64,000 nucleotides of DNA from Brucella intermedia LMG 3301 (GTDB lineage Bacteria > Pseudomonadota > Alphaproteobacteria > Rhizobiales > Rhizobiaceae), in NCBI RefSeq assembly GCF_000182645.1, contig NZ_ACQA01000002.1, positions 1 through 64,000 of the forward strand. Direction: 5' to 3'. Below the pieces are notes generated by a model that had not been told where the DNA came from, made no database searches, and saw only the letters and a program-made list of their open reading frames with translations. Positions within the stretch are counted from its first letter, which is position 1, and each line of letters opens with the position of its first letter. A program made the translations under genes and the position numbers. Shown in pieces: positions 54,329-63,971 of this stretch.

Positions 54329-55000
54329 ATGGTTACGACTGAAAGCCTCAAATCCTACTTCGAAAAAGCGCGCCGTTTTGACCAGGAGCGGATGATCCAG
54401 ATAGAGCGATCGAACCGATTGGCCTGGTCTATCGCGTTGGCAGCAAGTCTGGTTGCGGTCGTCTCGATCCTTGCAGTCGCTGCGTTGACACCATTGAAAA
54501 CGGTGGAGCCTTTCGTTGTTCGTGTCGACAATTCGACCGGTATCGTCGATGTGGTTTCGGCGCTGACTTCGACCGCCGGGACTTACGATGAAGCGGTGAC
54601 AAAATATTTTGCCGCGAGATATGTTCGTGCCCGAGAAGGTTATGTCTGGAGTGAGGCACAGACAAATTTCAGGACTGTCGCGCTCCTCTCTACGCAAGCG
54701 GAACAGGATCGCTTTGCGAGCCACTATCGCGGTAGCAATCCGGATTCGCCGCAAGTCATCTATGGGCGTGCGGCGACGACCAAAATCAGGATCGCTTCAA
54801 TCTCGCTTATAAATCAGAACGTAGCGTCCGTGCGTTATATGCGCACCGTCACTCGAGGTGACGAAGTCCGGACGACACACTGGATCGCAAGCCTGACCTA
54901 TGCCTACGCCAATGCACCCATGTCCTCCACGGATCGTCTTGTGAACCCGCTTGGCTTTGCGGTTAGCGAATATCGTTCGGATCCGGAGGCGATCAATTGA
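54329..55000 (+). CDS. virB8: VirB8 inner-membrane protein
   Basis: A 223-residue bitopic protein: cytoplasmic N-terminal helix (ESLKSYFEKARRFDQERM), one membrane helix (SIALAASLVAVVSILAVAAL), and a periplasmic NTF2-like domain (PFVVRVDNSTGIVDVV, AVTKYFAARYVRAREGY). ATG 54329 follows GAGGAG, preferred to 54251. A nucleation factor for the channel. Confidence 0.9.
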   Translation: MVTTESLKSYFEKARRFDQERMIQIERSNRLAWSIALAASLVAVVSILAVAALTPLKTVEPFVVRVDNSTGIVDVVSALTSTAGTYDEAVTKYFAARYVRAREGYVWSEAQTNFRTVALLSTQAEQDRFASHYRGSNPDSPQVIYGRAATTKIRIASISLINQNVASVRYMRTVTRGDEVRTTHWIASLTYAYANAPMSSTDRLVNPLGFAVSEYRSDPEAIN

Positions 55001-55851
55001 TAAGACAGACAGTCCTTTTATCTGCACTGTTTTCAGGAGCCGCCTTTCCGGGGCATGCACTCGAGATTCCGCACAGTGCCTCGCAGGATAGCCGCGTCCG
55101 CTTCGTCAATTATCAGCCCTTCAACATCACCAGGATCGTTGGTTCGTTACGATCCTCTGTTCAGGTTGAGTTTGCTGCAGACGAAGAGATCGCCCATGTC
55201 GCGCTTGGCAACAGTGTCGCCTGGGAAGTTGCACCAGCCGGCAATATTCTGTTTCTAAAGCCGCGCGAAAAACAGCCGGTCACCAACATTTCCGTTGTAA
55301 CGACCAGACGCGACGGTTCCACTCGCAGCTACCAGATGGAATTGACCGCGCGTGACGGGACCGTCGAGGTTGGTCAGAACACCTATTTCTATTTGAAATT
55401 CCGGTATCCCGCAGATGAAGCAAACGCGCGACGACAGCAAGCTGCAGCACGTGCACGCGCTGCACAGGCGGAGGAAGCTGACGATGTGCTGGCCCTCCAT
55501 GAAGCCTATGGGCCTCGTAACTGGCGTTATTCGGCGCAGGGGTCCCAGTCGCTCGAACCGCAAAGCGTCTACGATAACGGCAAGATCACGACTTTCGCTT
55601 TCGTGGGCAACCAGGAAATGCCGGCAATCTATATCGAAAACCCGGATGGCTCAGAAAGCCTGGTGTCGAAATCCGTCGACGGCAATCTAGTCATGGTTCA
55701 CGCGATCAGCAGTAAGTTCATCCTGCGCCGCGGCAAGGACGTTTTGTGTGTCTTCAACGAAGCCTACAGCCGCGTCGGCATCAATCCGGATACCAACACC
55801 ACGTCGCCCTCCGTAGAACGTGTAGTGAGATCCGATCCCGCGGAACAATAA
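54997..55851 (+). CDS. virB9: VirB9 outer-membrane complex protein
   Basis: A 284-residue protein: signal peptide (to about residue 21, GHA), N-terminal VirB9 domain (RVRFVNYQPFNITRIVGS, ISVVTTRRDGSTRSYQMEL), coiled linker rich in Ala/Arg (~residues 140-160) and C-terminal domain (KITTFAFVGNQEMPAIYI). Starts with TTG at 54997 after GGAGG, overlapping virB8 by 4 bases. Confidence 0.9.
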   Translation: MIRQTVLLSALFSGAAFPGHALEIPHSASQDSRVRFVNYQPFNITRIVGSLRSSVQVEFAADEEIAHVALGNSVAWEVAPAGNILFLKPREKQPVTNISVVTTRRDGSTRSYQMELTARDGTVEVGQNTYFYLKFRYPADEANARRQQAAARARAAQAEEADDVLALHEAYGPRNWRYSAQGSQSLEPQSVYDNGKITTFAFVGNQEMPAIYIENPDGSESLVSKSVDGNLVMVHAISSKFILRRGKDVLCVFNEAYSRVGINPDTNTTSPSVERVVRSDPAEQ

Positions 55852-55861
55852 AGGGGGAAAC

Positions 55862-57040
55862 ATGGCAGACGAAGAAGAAGCCCGTATCCCCGGAGAGCGC
55901 ACCGAGACGATCACCGATCAGCGCATCGACAGCAATCCGGCTGTCAAACGCGGCGCAATCGCACTCGCAGTAGTGGCGTTTATCGCCTTTGCCATATGGT
56001 CTACTTCCGGAAAGGACAACAAGGATCAACGCACCTACCCTGAGCGTGTGATCATTCGCCAAACCAACGCTTTTGAGCCAGCAAAGGAGAAGGTGGAGCC
56101 AGTTGCGCCTGTGCCTGCGCCAAAGACGGTGCTTCCAATACCCACGTTGGAGCCTGTTCCGGAAATAGAAGACAAGCTGCTCGATTCCGCACGTCGGGCA
56201 CCCGTTCTGGCCTATAGCCGGGAACAGGATAAGTCACCAGTACGGCAATCCGGTGACAATCCGGCACAATCGATAGATGGTAACTTCTTGCCGCTCGATA
56301 GCAACGCGATGAGCCAGGGACAGGTGAGCAACGATGAGCAACGGTTCGATAGTCTATTGCGACCGACACGTCTTGAAGGCGCACGCGCAGGAACGCTTGG
56401 CAATCGGAATTTCATCGTCGCGATGGGAAACTCCATTCCTTGCGTGCTCGAAACCGCACTCGCATCCGATCAACCAGGTTTCACGAGTTGCGTCATTGAC
56501 AGAGACGTCCTCTCCGACAATGGCAGGGTGGTATTGATGAAGAAGGGGACGCAGGTCGTTGGAGAGTACCGCGCAGGGCTTCAGCGCGGCCAGAAACGAT
56601 TGCTCGTTTTGTGGAATAGAGCGAAGACGCCCGAAGGTGTGATCATCACGCTGGCATCTCCCGCGACCGACGCGCTTGGACGCTCTGGTTTCGATGGCCA
56701 CGTCGATAGGCATTGGTGGGAACGCTTCGGAAGTGCGCTGCTTTTGTCGATTGTGGGCGACGCAACCAGCTACGCCAGCAGTCGTTTGCAGAATAGCGGT
56801 GTCGAAGCGCAAGACACTATGAGCGCCGGTCAGCAAGCAGCGGCAATCGCAGTCGAGAAGTCGATCGATATTCCCCCAACGCTAAACAAGCACCAAGGCG
56901 AGATCGTCTCCATCTTCGTGGCTCGTGATCTCGATTTTTCGGATGTTTATCGCCTTCGCATTACCGAACCGAAGAACCGTATCTTCGATCGGGCTGTTTT
57001 GGGTGATTTCAAACCGGAATCGAAAGTGGTGACGAAGTAA
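55862..57040 (+). CDS. virB10: VirB10 core-complex protein
   Basis: A 392-residue protein: short cytoplasmic part, one membrane helix (GAIALAVVAFIAFAIW), a Pro-rich stretch (~75-105), and a C-terminal TrbI/VirB10 beta-barrel domain (GNSIPCVLETALASDQPGF, GTQVVGEYRAGLQRGQ). Spans both membranes and gates the channel. Good AAAGGGGG ribosome site. Confidence 0.92.
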   Translation: MADEEEARIPGERTETITDQRIDSNPAVKRGAIALAVVAFIAFAIWSTSGKDNKDQRTYPERVIIRQTNAFEPAKEKVEPVAPVPAPKTVLPIPTLEPVPEIEDKLLDSARRAPVLAYSREQDKSPVRQSGDNPAQSIDGNFLPLDSNAMSQGQVSNDEQRFDSLLRPTRLEGARAGTLGNRNFIVAMGNSIPCVLETALASDQPGFTSCVIDRDVLSDNGRVVLMKKGTQVVGEYRAGLQRGQKRLLVLWNRAKTPEGVIITLASPATDALGRSGFDGHVDRHWWERFGSALLLSIVGDATSYASSRLQNSGVEAQDTMSAGQQAAAIAVEKSIDIPPTLNKHQGEIVSIFVARDLDFSDVYRLRITEPKNRIFDRAVLGDFKPESKVVTK

Positions 57041-57052
57041 AGGTTGTAAAGT

Positions 57053-58051
57053 ATGGACAGCACGAATGCGGCAGTCGTTCGCGAACTGTTGTCACCAATC
57101 GCGATCTTTCTCGAGGACAGGTCGCTTTATGAAGTGATCATCAATAAGCCTGGGCAGGTACTGACAGAAGGACCCGATGGATGGTGCTCCCATGATGCGC
57201 CGGGTCTGACCTTCGAAAGGCTTATGCGTCTTGCGAGGGCAGTTGCTACATTCTCGAACCAGTCTATCGATGAAAAGCGGCCAATTCTTTCGGCAACGCT
57301 TCCAGACGATGAACGCATTCAAATCGTCATACCGCCTGCAACCACGAATGCCACGGTCAGCATCACGATCCGCAAACCTTCATCTGTTGATTTCGCACTT
57401 GAGGACCTGGAGGACAACGGCTTCTTTTCCGAAGCGAGAAACACAGGCGCAGCCTGTCCAAGATCGGAAACCAAACTGGCGGAGTTATACCGCAACGGCG
57501 AATATAAGTTGTTTCTGCAGCACGCCGTCATTGCCCGTAAGAATGTCGTAATTTCCGGCGCTACGGGTTCTGCCAAAACAACCCTTGCAAAGGCCCTGAT
57601 CAAACACATTCCAAACCATGAACGAGTGATTTCGATCGAGGACACACCAGAGCTGGTTATTCCTCAGCCCAACCATGTGCGTCTGTTCTATTCGAAGGGC
57701 GGACAGGGGTTATCCGGAGTCGGTCCCCGCGAGCTTCTGGAATCCTGTCTTCGCATGCGACCGGACCGTATTCTTCTGCAGGAACTGAGGGATGGCACAG
57801 CATTTCATTATATTCGAAACGTGAACTCGGGACATCCCGGCTCGATCACCACCGTTCATGCCGGATCGACACAACTCGCATTCGAGCAACTCGCCACCCT
57901 CGTCAAAGAATCGGAGGCGGGACGTGCTCTTGAGCGCGTCGAAGTGCTTTCGTCACTTAAGATTGCAATTGATATCGTGGTTCAATGCAGGCGAATTGAC
58001 GGTTCTTTCAGGGCTACGGAGATTTACTTTCGCGACGAGTTGGAAAGCTAA
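57053..58051 (+). CDS. virB11: VirB11 traffic ATPase
   Basis: A 332-residue hexameric ATPase. Walker A reads GATGSAKTT, with Ala at the sixth position where GxxxxGK[ST] has Gly. Asp box (VISIEDTPELVI), Walker B region (RMRPDRILLQELRDG) and the His box (NSGHPGSITTVHAG) are intact. It drives substrate transfer and pilus assembly. Last gene of the operon; no virD4 follows. Confidence 0.9.
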   Translation: MDSTNAAVVRELLSPIAIFLEDRSLYEVIINKPGQVLTEGPDGWCSHDAPGLTFERLMRLARAVATFSNQSIDEKRPILSATLPDDERIQIVIPPATTNATVSITIRKPSSVDFALEDLEDNGFFSEARNTGAACPRSETKLAELYRNGEYKLFLQHAVIARKNVVISGATGSAKTTLAKALIKHIPNHERVISIEDTPELVIPQPNHVRLFYSKGGQGLSGVGPRELLESCLRMRPDRILLQELRDGTAFHYIRNVNSGHPGSITTVHAGSTQLAFEQLATLVKESEAGRALERVEVLSSLKIAIDIVVQCRRIDGSFRATEIYFRDELES

Positions 58052-58092
58052 GCCTGAAACTAAGGGTGTCGTCCTTCTTGCTCCAGCCACGA

Positions 58093-58986
58093 TCAGCGCT
58101 CAATCACCGATTGACCAAGGAAGTCCAGAAATGCGGCAATGCTTCGCGGAAGGTTTCGTCCCTGCATGGTTACGATTTGCAGCACACTGGCTTTCATGGT
58201 CTCGTCAACTACAGGAATGGCAACGATGTTTTCCGGAAGGGTATTGTCCTTACTGCCGGCTGAGCTGGAAAACATAATCGTTTCCGCGGCGAAGGCAAAT
58301 ACCTTCAGTGTTGCCATCGAGTTGGTGGAGAAAACGGGATCCATTGCCAGTCCCTTGGTAGCCAGAGCGGTGTCGATGAGCTGACGCTGGGTTCGGCCCT
58401 TGTCAGGCATGGCCATTGGTTCTGTTGACAGATCTGCAAGTGTAACCTGTTTCCGCCGGGCCAGCGGATGGGAGCGTGGAATCAGGGCGTACATTGGCCT
58501 TCTGGCGATACGCTCGATTTTCACCCCGGCAGGTGCGGAATAACTGTAGGTGATGCCGATATCAGCGTTGCCTTCATTGACGCGTTCGCAAATTTCTGAC
58601 GAGTTTCCCACCCACACATGAAAAAGAACTCCCGGAAACTGCGCACGAAAATCAGCAATGATACGCGCCAGGCGATCGACCGCGAAGCCCTCGTAAGTTG
58701 CGACACGCACTAGCCCGCGCTGCGGACCGCGCATTTCCCGCACGTCAGCCAAAGCGCGTTCGGTGTCCAATGCGATACGCCTGACATGTTTGACCAGCAG
58801 TTCGCCTGCCGGGCTCAAAACCATCCCGCGCGGTCGGCGTTCGAATAGTTCCACAGCGAGCTCGGTTTCCAGTCGCGATATCTGGCGGCTGATCGCTGAA
58901 CCCGAGACGTTCATCTGTGCGGAGGCCTCGGTAATCGAGCCTGTTCGGGCTACTTCCAGAAAATAGCGCAAGGCGATGTGCTGCAT
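58093..58986 (-). CDS. LysR-family transcriptional regulator
   Basis: A 297-residue LysR protein (HTH: LRYFLEVARTGSITEASAQ, GSAISRQISRLE) with a standard effector domain. ATG 58986 (MQHIALRYF) has GAAAG before it and is preferred to 59016. Divergent from the amidohydrolase-AbgT genes, so it likely controls them; the 16-base palindrome at 59055 lies between. Ends 41 bases from virB11. Confidence 0.9.
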   Translation of the reverse strand: MQHIALRYFLEVARTGSITEASAQMNVSGSAISRQISRLETELAVELFERRPRGMVLSPAGELLVKHVRRIALDTERALADVREMRGPQRGLVRVATYEGFAVDRLARIIADFRAQFPGVLFHVWVGNSSEICERVNEGNADIGITYSYSAPAGVKIERIARRPMYALIPRSHPLARRKQVTLADLSTEPMAMPDKGRTQRQLIDTALATKGLAMDPVFSTNSMATLKVFAFAAETIMFSSSAGSKDNTLPENIVAIPVVDETMKASVLQIVTMQGRNLPRSIAAFLDFLGQSVIER

Positions 58987-59054
58987 AACGGACTTTCTGC
59001 TTTGCCGAAAAAGCAACGATATGAACTAATTTATGAAATTGTGGCATGCCTGTC

Positions 59055-59070
59055 GGCTTGATATCAAGCC
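59055..59070. promoter_or_regulatory. 16-bp palindrome, candidate LysR site
   Basis: GGCTTGATATCAAGCC is a perfect palindrome in the LysR/amidohydrolase intergenic region, ~55 bases before the amidohydrolase ATG. A probable operator, owner not shown. Confidence 0.5.
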
Positions 59071-59125
59071 TGAACTGAGGATCGGCGGCACTTAGCGCCC
59101 CGATTTTGCTTTCAGGGAGGTTTTA

Positions 59126-60286
59126 ATGTCTGTTTTCACCAGTGATGCCATTGCTGATGCAACGGCAATTCGCCAACAATTGCACAGCAATCCCGAGCTC
59201 AAGTATGAGGAACACGCAACGAGCGATCTGGTCGCTGAATTCCTGAAACAGCGCGGCTATGAAGTCAAAACCGGTCTCGCCGAAACGGGCGTTCTTGCCA
59301 TCCTTGATACAGGGCGTCCCGGTTCCTCAATCGGCTTTCGTGCCGATATGGATGCATTGCCTATCCAGGAAGAAACCGGTTTGACTTACGCTTCGAAGAC
59401 ACCCGGCAAAATGCATGCGTGCGGCCACGACGGACATACCGCTTCGCTGTTGTTGGCGGCGGACAGACTTGCGCGGCATCATGAGCATCTTTCTGGTCGG
59501 ATTACGCTGTTGTTCCAGCCAGCAGAAGAAGGCGGCCTTGGGGCCGCACGCATGATCGAAGAAGGCGCGCTGGACCGGGTCGAGACCATTTATGGTTATC
59601 ACAACCGGCCCGGTTACCCATTAGGGCGGGTCTTTGCCAAGGCCGGACCTGCGATGGGTGGAAGTTCGCTTTATGAGGTCACCATAACGGGTAAGGGTGG
59701 TCATGCTTCCCGCCCCGACCTGGCCATCGATCCGGTATTTATCGGAGCAGGAGTTATTCAATCGTTGCAAAGTGTCATTGCTCGACGCGTGTCACCGCTG
59801 GACTCAGGTGTCGTTACGGTTACCCAATTCCATGGCGGCAATAGTCACAACGTCATTCCAGGCCAGGCAACAATGATGATCAACACGCGCGATGGCTCGC
59901 CTGAGGCTGCAGCGACAATCGACAGGGAACTTCGCCGGGTCGTTGCGCAGACTTGCGAGGCCTATGGTGCAAGCGTCAGACTGGAACAGACAATGCGGAT
60001 TCCGCCTGTTGTCAATGACAACGATGAAACGGACTTTACAATAAAGGTTGCTGTCGAGAGCTTCGGCGCTGAAAAAGCCGGTTTCATGCATCAATTGCCC
60101 ACGATGGGTGCGGAAGATTTTGCATTCTATCTGGAAAAGATTCCCGGTTGCTTCTTCTTTGTCGGTAACGGTGAAGATAGCGCCTACCTCCACCATCCGC
60201 ATTATAACTATCGCGACGAAATATTGCCGGTGGCAGCGGGCATGTTCGTCGCAATAGCCGAACAGCGCCTCAAAAAAAATCCTTGA
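59126..60286 (+). CDS. M20-family amidohydrolase (N-acyl-amino acid type)
   Basis: A 386-residue metal amidohydrolase. ACGHDGHTAS and FQPAEEGGLGAARM hold metal ligands and the catalytic Glu, with KGGHASRP and HNVIPGQA of the dimerisation lid. Members remove acyl groups from amino acids or split p-aminobenzoyl-glutamate (AbgA/B). GGGAGG lies before the ATG. The following AbgT transporter supports an N-acyl or aminobenzoyl amino acid as the substrate. Confidence 0.9.
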   Translation: MSVFTSDAIADATAIRQQLHSNPELKYEEHATSDLVAEFLKQRGYEVKTGLAETGVLAILDTGRPGSSIGFRADMDALPIQEETGLTYASKTPGKMHACGHDGHTASLLLAADRLARHHEHLSGRITLLFQPAEEGGLGAARMIEEGALDRVETIYGYHNRPGYPLGRVFAKAGPAMGGSSLYEVTITGKGGHASRPDLAIDPVFIGAGVIQSLQSVIARRVSPLDSGVVTVTQFHGGNSHNVIPGQATMMINTRDGSPEAAATIDRELRRVVAQTCEAYGASVRLEQTMRIPPVVNDNDETDFTIKVAVESFGAEKAGFMHQLPTMGAEDFAFYLEKIPGCFFFVGNGEDSAYLHHPHYNYRDEILPVAAGMFVAIAEQRLKKNP

Positions 60287-60420
60287 AAAGCCGGCTTCAG
60301 GTCGCGGTTTAACCCCTCTGCTTGAAGCCATTCATCATGATGCCGACCCTGAGTCGTCGGGAGGAACCGCATTACAAGGTGCGGATCGGACAGTACAGGG
60401 CCTGGAAGGGAAGAATTAAT

Positions 60421-61911
60421 ATGCAACGTTTTTTCAATGCGATCGAACGGGCGGGCAATAAACTGCCGCATCCCGTCATCCTTTTCGCATCTCTTTGTGT
60501 TGTCGTCGCACTTTTATCATGGGTTCTGGCAATCTACGGCGTATCAGGAGTAAATCCGAAAACCGGCGCAAGTGTCACCGTCAAAAGCCTCGTGTCTGGC
60601 GAAGGACTGGTATTTGCTCTGACCACCGTGGCCAAGAATTTTGTGATGTTTCCACCACTCGGTGTGGTGCTCGTTATTATGCTTGCCATCGGAGTTGCGG
60701 ACAAGACAGGTCTTATTGCTGCACTGATGCAGGTCAGCGTGATGAAAGCCCCCCGCTATCTGACTACATTCGTTATTTTTCTGGTTGGCATGTGCAGCCA
60801 CGTTGCGTCTGATGCGGCCTATATTATCCTTATCCCGCTTTCAGCGATGATTTTCCAGGCAATGGGCCGGAATCCTCTGGTGGGTGCAGTGACAGGATAT
60901 GTAGCTGTCGGAGCTGGCTATGATGCGAGCCTGCTGATCACGCCAGCAGACGTTATACTCTCAGGTATTACAACAAGTGCTGCACACACTGTCGATGCAA
61001 ACGCATACGTATCGCCTATCGACAACTACTATTTCATTGCGTCCTCAGCGATCATACTTTCAATTGTTGGCGCATTCATTATCGAGCGAATTGTCGAACC
61101 TGTGGCTGGTACCTATCGTGGTAGTGTGGTGCTCGATGTTCATCCTGTCAGTGAACTGGAGCTGAAAGGGTTGAAGCGCGTTGGTTGGGCAACCCTGGCA
61201 CTCATAGCCATTATAGTCGCAGCCGTAGTGCCAGCCGGATCTCCGCTTCGCAATGAAAATGGTGGACTGGTACCTTCACCATTCCTGGAAAGCGCAGTGG
61301 CTATTTTTGCCATATTCTTCCTCTTCCTCGGCTGGATCTATGGCCGGACTGTCGGTAAAATCAAAACGTCACAAGATGGCATAAACTTCATGGCAGAAGC
61401 AGTGAAGGAGCTTGCACCGACATTGGTTCTGTTCTTTGCCATTTCGCAGTTCCTTGCCTGGTTCAAGTGGACAAACCTGGGGGAGTGGATCGCCGTAGGC
61501 GGCTCTCACATGCTCGATGCCAGCGGATTTGGCGGCATCCCGCTTCTGGTATCGTTTGTCGTACTGGCTACCGTCATGAACCTGTTTATCACGTCGGGGT
61601 CTGCGCAATGGTCCTTGATGGCACCTATTTTCGTGCCGATGATGATGCTGGTTGGTTTCGAACCGGCACTCATTCAGGCAGCTTTCCGCATCGCTGACTC
61701 CTCTACCAATATCGTGACGCCGATGAGCCCCTATTTCGCGGTCTGCCTCGCATTCTTGCAGAGGTATCAAAAGGATGCGGGTATCGGAACGCTTGCGTCG
61801 ATGACAATCCCCGTCGCACTCGGTTTTCTTGTCTCGTGGTTGTTGTTCCTTATCCTCTGGATGGAACTCGGTCTGCCGATCGCACCGGGCGTGGGGTTGT
61901 TTATCCAATAG
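60421..61911 (+). CDS. abgT: AbgT-family transporter
   Basis: A 496-residue transporter with ~11-13 membrane segments. NKLPHPVILFASLCVVVAL at the N-terminus, AYIILIPLSAMIF, and ADSSTNIVTPMSPYFAV near the C-terminus are AbgT motifs. The family imports p-aminobenzoyl-glutamate; some members export sulfonamides. ATG 60421 follows GGAAGGGAAG and begins the usual N-terminus; the frame extends back to 60322. Works with the amidohydrolase gene before it. Confidence 0.9.
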   Translation: MQRFFNAIERAGNKLPHPVILFASLCVVVALLSWVLAIYGVSGVNPKTGASVTVKSLVSGEGLVFALTTVAKNFVMFPPLGVVLVIMLAIGVADKTGLIAALMQVSVMKAPRYLTTFVIFLVGMCSHVASDAAYIILIPLSAMIFQAMGRNPLVGAVTGYVAVGAGYDASLLITPADVILSGITTSAAHTVDANAYVSPIDNYYFIASSAIILSIVGAFIIERIVEPVAGTYRGSVVLDVHPVSELELKGLKRVGWATLALIAIIVAAVVPAGSPLRNENGGLVPSPFLESAVAIFAIFFLFLGWIYGRTVGKIKTSQDGINFMAEAVKELAPTLVLFFAISQFLAWFKWTNLGEWIAVGGSHMLDASGFGGIPLLVSFVVLATVMNLFITSGSAQWSLMAPIFVPMMMLVGFEPALIQAAFRIADSSTNIVTPMSPYFAVCLAFLQRYQKDAGIGTLASMTIPVALGFLVSWLLFLILWMELGLPIAPGVGLFIQ

Positions 61912-61960
61912 CGAGTCGCCGGGCGTTCATCTGTAATGCCAGTAAATTGTCTGAACCAGA

Positions 61961-61984
61961 GCTCCCTGGCAACCGTCAGGGAGC
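61961..61984 (+). terminator. Hairpin after abgT
   Basis: Perfect 8-bp stem GCTCCCTG / CAGGGAGC with 8-base loop, 50 bases after the stop. No T-run. Confidence 0.4.
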
Positions 61985-62025
61985 CGTTGGGCATATACGC
62001 GGGATTTCAGGGTGGTACGACGATA

Positions 62026-62060
62026 GTAATCAGCTCTGGAGGAGCTGATTACAGTTTCTA
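62026..62060 (+). terminator. Second hairpin between abgT and the GGDEF gene
   Basis: Perfect 11-bp stem GTAATCAGCTC / GAGCTGATTAC with 5-base loop, followed by AGTTTCT. Lies between convergent genes and may stop both. Confidence 0.55.
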
Positions 62061-62150
62061 TCAGGTCGCGCCACGCCGCTATCGTCGGAAGCATATTGTT
62101 TTTTCCGTCACAAAACGGGTGAAGCAGAAGTACGCGACCGACACCAATAA

Positions 62151-63290
62151 TTATGCTGCTTTATCCTCTACAAGACGGTCTCTTCCCCGCTGCTTGGCTT
62201 TATAAAGATTCGTATCTGCACGCGCGATTGCAGAGTTGAACGGTTCACCTTGTTCCAGCGTTGTTAAGCCAAAACTTGCGGTCAGATGGAGATGCGCAGA
62301 TATATGAGGCCATTTTCGTGAAGCGAACTCCAGCCGCAATGCCTCAATTAGCGTGACTCCAATGTGCATGGAGGTTCCAGGTAACAAAATTGCAAATTCT
62401 TCACCACCCAAACGGGCCACGCAGCTTCCACGCCCTGCCCATTTTTGTAACAGCTGGGCGAAATCAACTATAATCATATCGCCGGCGTGATGGCCAAATC
62501 GATCGTTCACCATCTTGAAGTGATCAATGTCTGCCAGGACAATTGTCACTGGTTCGCGCGCTCCTTGGTCAAGGTGAACCGAACTTATAAATGCCTGCAT
62601 ACCTCTTCGGTTACGCACCTGGGTTAGAGGGTCGGTGTGAGCCAACTCACGATAATGATGAATTGCATCCACGCCAGCTGCGATGACAATCGCAAAGGTC
62701 GTCAAGACGCCGCCAAAAAGACCTGTATACTGAACCATGACCCCTGGAAATGAGTTGCTCCACGAGCCAATCGGGCCCTCAATATCGTTGGATGATAAGT
62801 AGAATATACATTGGAATATAATTGAAGAAGCAATGATAATGAATGCTGCTATAAATATCTTGTCAGAAGCCGTCTTCTTCAGCGACTTTACACGCCAAAG
62901 AGAAATTAATATCAGCGATGCTGTGCCTACAAGTATCGATAAAGTCTCTAGCCGTACGCTTTGGTAAAGTATCAGTGATAGGGCGGCTGTGCAGAGGAAT
63001 AAGCCTGCAACGAGCCAATCCAGAGCTTGAACGTTACCAGGTTTGAAGCGTTCTGTAAGTGCTCGACAGCAAATGAGGACGCCAGTCAGGATCAGCGCGT
63101 CTTCCCACAGCGGTTTAATCGCCGAGAATGTTTCGGTACGGATAAGCATGAAGCCATAGCCGGTTCCAAGCAGGCAAAGTCCGACACCCCAACGGGTGGT
63201 CTGAACTCCAAACCGGCCTGCAACGATCAAACCAGTACCGCAAAAAAGGATCAATAACGGAACGGACCATTCCAACGAGGAATTGATCAT
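62151..63290 (-). CDS. Membrane diguanylate cyclase (GGDEF)
   Basis: A 379-residue protein with about six to seven N-terminal membrane helices (to ~residue 215) and a C-terminal GGDEF domain: DPLTQVRNRRGMQAFI, DIDHFKMVNDRFGHHAGD and the active GGEEF site. The position of the inhibitory RxxD site five residues upstream is not Arg-x-x-Asp, so product inhibition of the usual kind is unlikely. Makes c-di-GMP; signal sensed by the membrane part unknown. Confidence 0.9.
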   Translation of the reverse strand: MINSSLEWSVPLLILFCGTGLIVAGRFGVQTTRWGVGLCLLGTGYGFMLIRTETFSAIKPLWEDALILTGVLICCRALTERFKPGNVQALDWLVAGLFLCTAALSLILYQSVRLETLSILVGTASLILISLWRVKSLKKTASDKIFIAAFIIIASSIIFQCIFYLSSNDIEGPIGSWSNSFPGVMVQYTGLFGGVLTTFAIVIAAGVDAIHHYRELAHTDPLTQVRNRRGMQAFISSVHLDQGAREPVTIVLADIDHFKMVNDRFGHHAGDMIIVDFAQLLQKWAGRGSCVARLGGEEFAILLPGTSMHIGVTLIEALRLEFASRKWPHISAHLHLTASFGLTTLEQGEPFNSAIARADTNLYKAKQRGRDRLVEDKAA

Positions 63291-63455
63291 TTAATGTGGC
63301 CTTCTTAGAATGCAGTCAGGTCGTATTGGCAGCGAAAAAGGAACGTATGGTCAAGAACCATGCATTGTTACGCTTCATCAGTTCATCTGCCGGCTCCGCT
63401 TTCCCAAAACACCGGCGAGCGGAAGAGCTCTCGCAGACGGATTGAAAGGCCATTT

Positions 63456-63971
63456 CTACTGGCAGTAAGGTGGCTTCTTGTCACCGACCATGCCGCAACC
63501 ACGCTTGATTTCATCCCTGATCATGTCGCACGAATTGCTTGCATTACACGGCGGGTGCGTTGCAGGTGAGATCTCCTTGCATTGATTAACAAGAACGTTT
63601 GCTGCCTTCGCACCGATCTCCTGTCTGCATTCTGTCGAGGATTCGGTGTCAGCCTCGTCGGCCATTTTTTTCAGCCAGCCTAATTGTTGGTTAAGGTGAT
63701 CAGCTCTTTGGCGTGTTAGAAATTCCTTGCAATCTGCTTCTGAAACCATGATCGCATAGTTTACTTGCTGATATCGGCACTCACTATCGCGATACTTGAT
63801 CCAGTTGCGTTGGCTCTCCTTGAGCTGCATTTGATTTGAGGCAGGCAGAGAGTTGACTACTTGGCTATAGAGATTATTCAGTCTGCGGTCTGCCGCTTTC
63901 AGGTCGGCGTATGCGACCGACGACTGCATTATTGCGAGGATAAGGAAACCCGCAGTCGCTAAACGTTTCAT
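63456..63971 (-). CDS. LprI-family (DUF1311) exported protein
   Basis: A 171-residue exported protein: signal peptide to about residue 22 (VAYA), then an LprI/DUF1311-like domain with LNNLYSQVVNSLP, LKESQRNWIKYRDSEC. Some members inhibit lysozymes. The C-terminal third is Cys-rich (five to six Cys, probably disulfides) and is an addition beyond the core domain. ATG 63971 (MKRLATAG) is preferred to 63983. Confidence 0.75.
   Translation of the reverse strand: MKRLATAGFLILAIMQSSVAYADLKAADRRLNNLYSQVVNSLPASNQMQLKESQRNWIKYRDSECRYQQVNYAIMVSEADCKEFLTRQRADHLNQQLGWLKKMADEADTESSTECRQEIGAKAANVLVNQCKEISPATHPPCNASNSCDMIRDEIKRGCGMVGDKKPPYCQ

Noticed and set aside
47949..58051. T4SS as a complete conjugative element
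   Set aside because: No relaxase, coupling protein, oriT or partition genes in the window.
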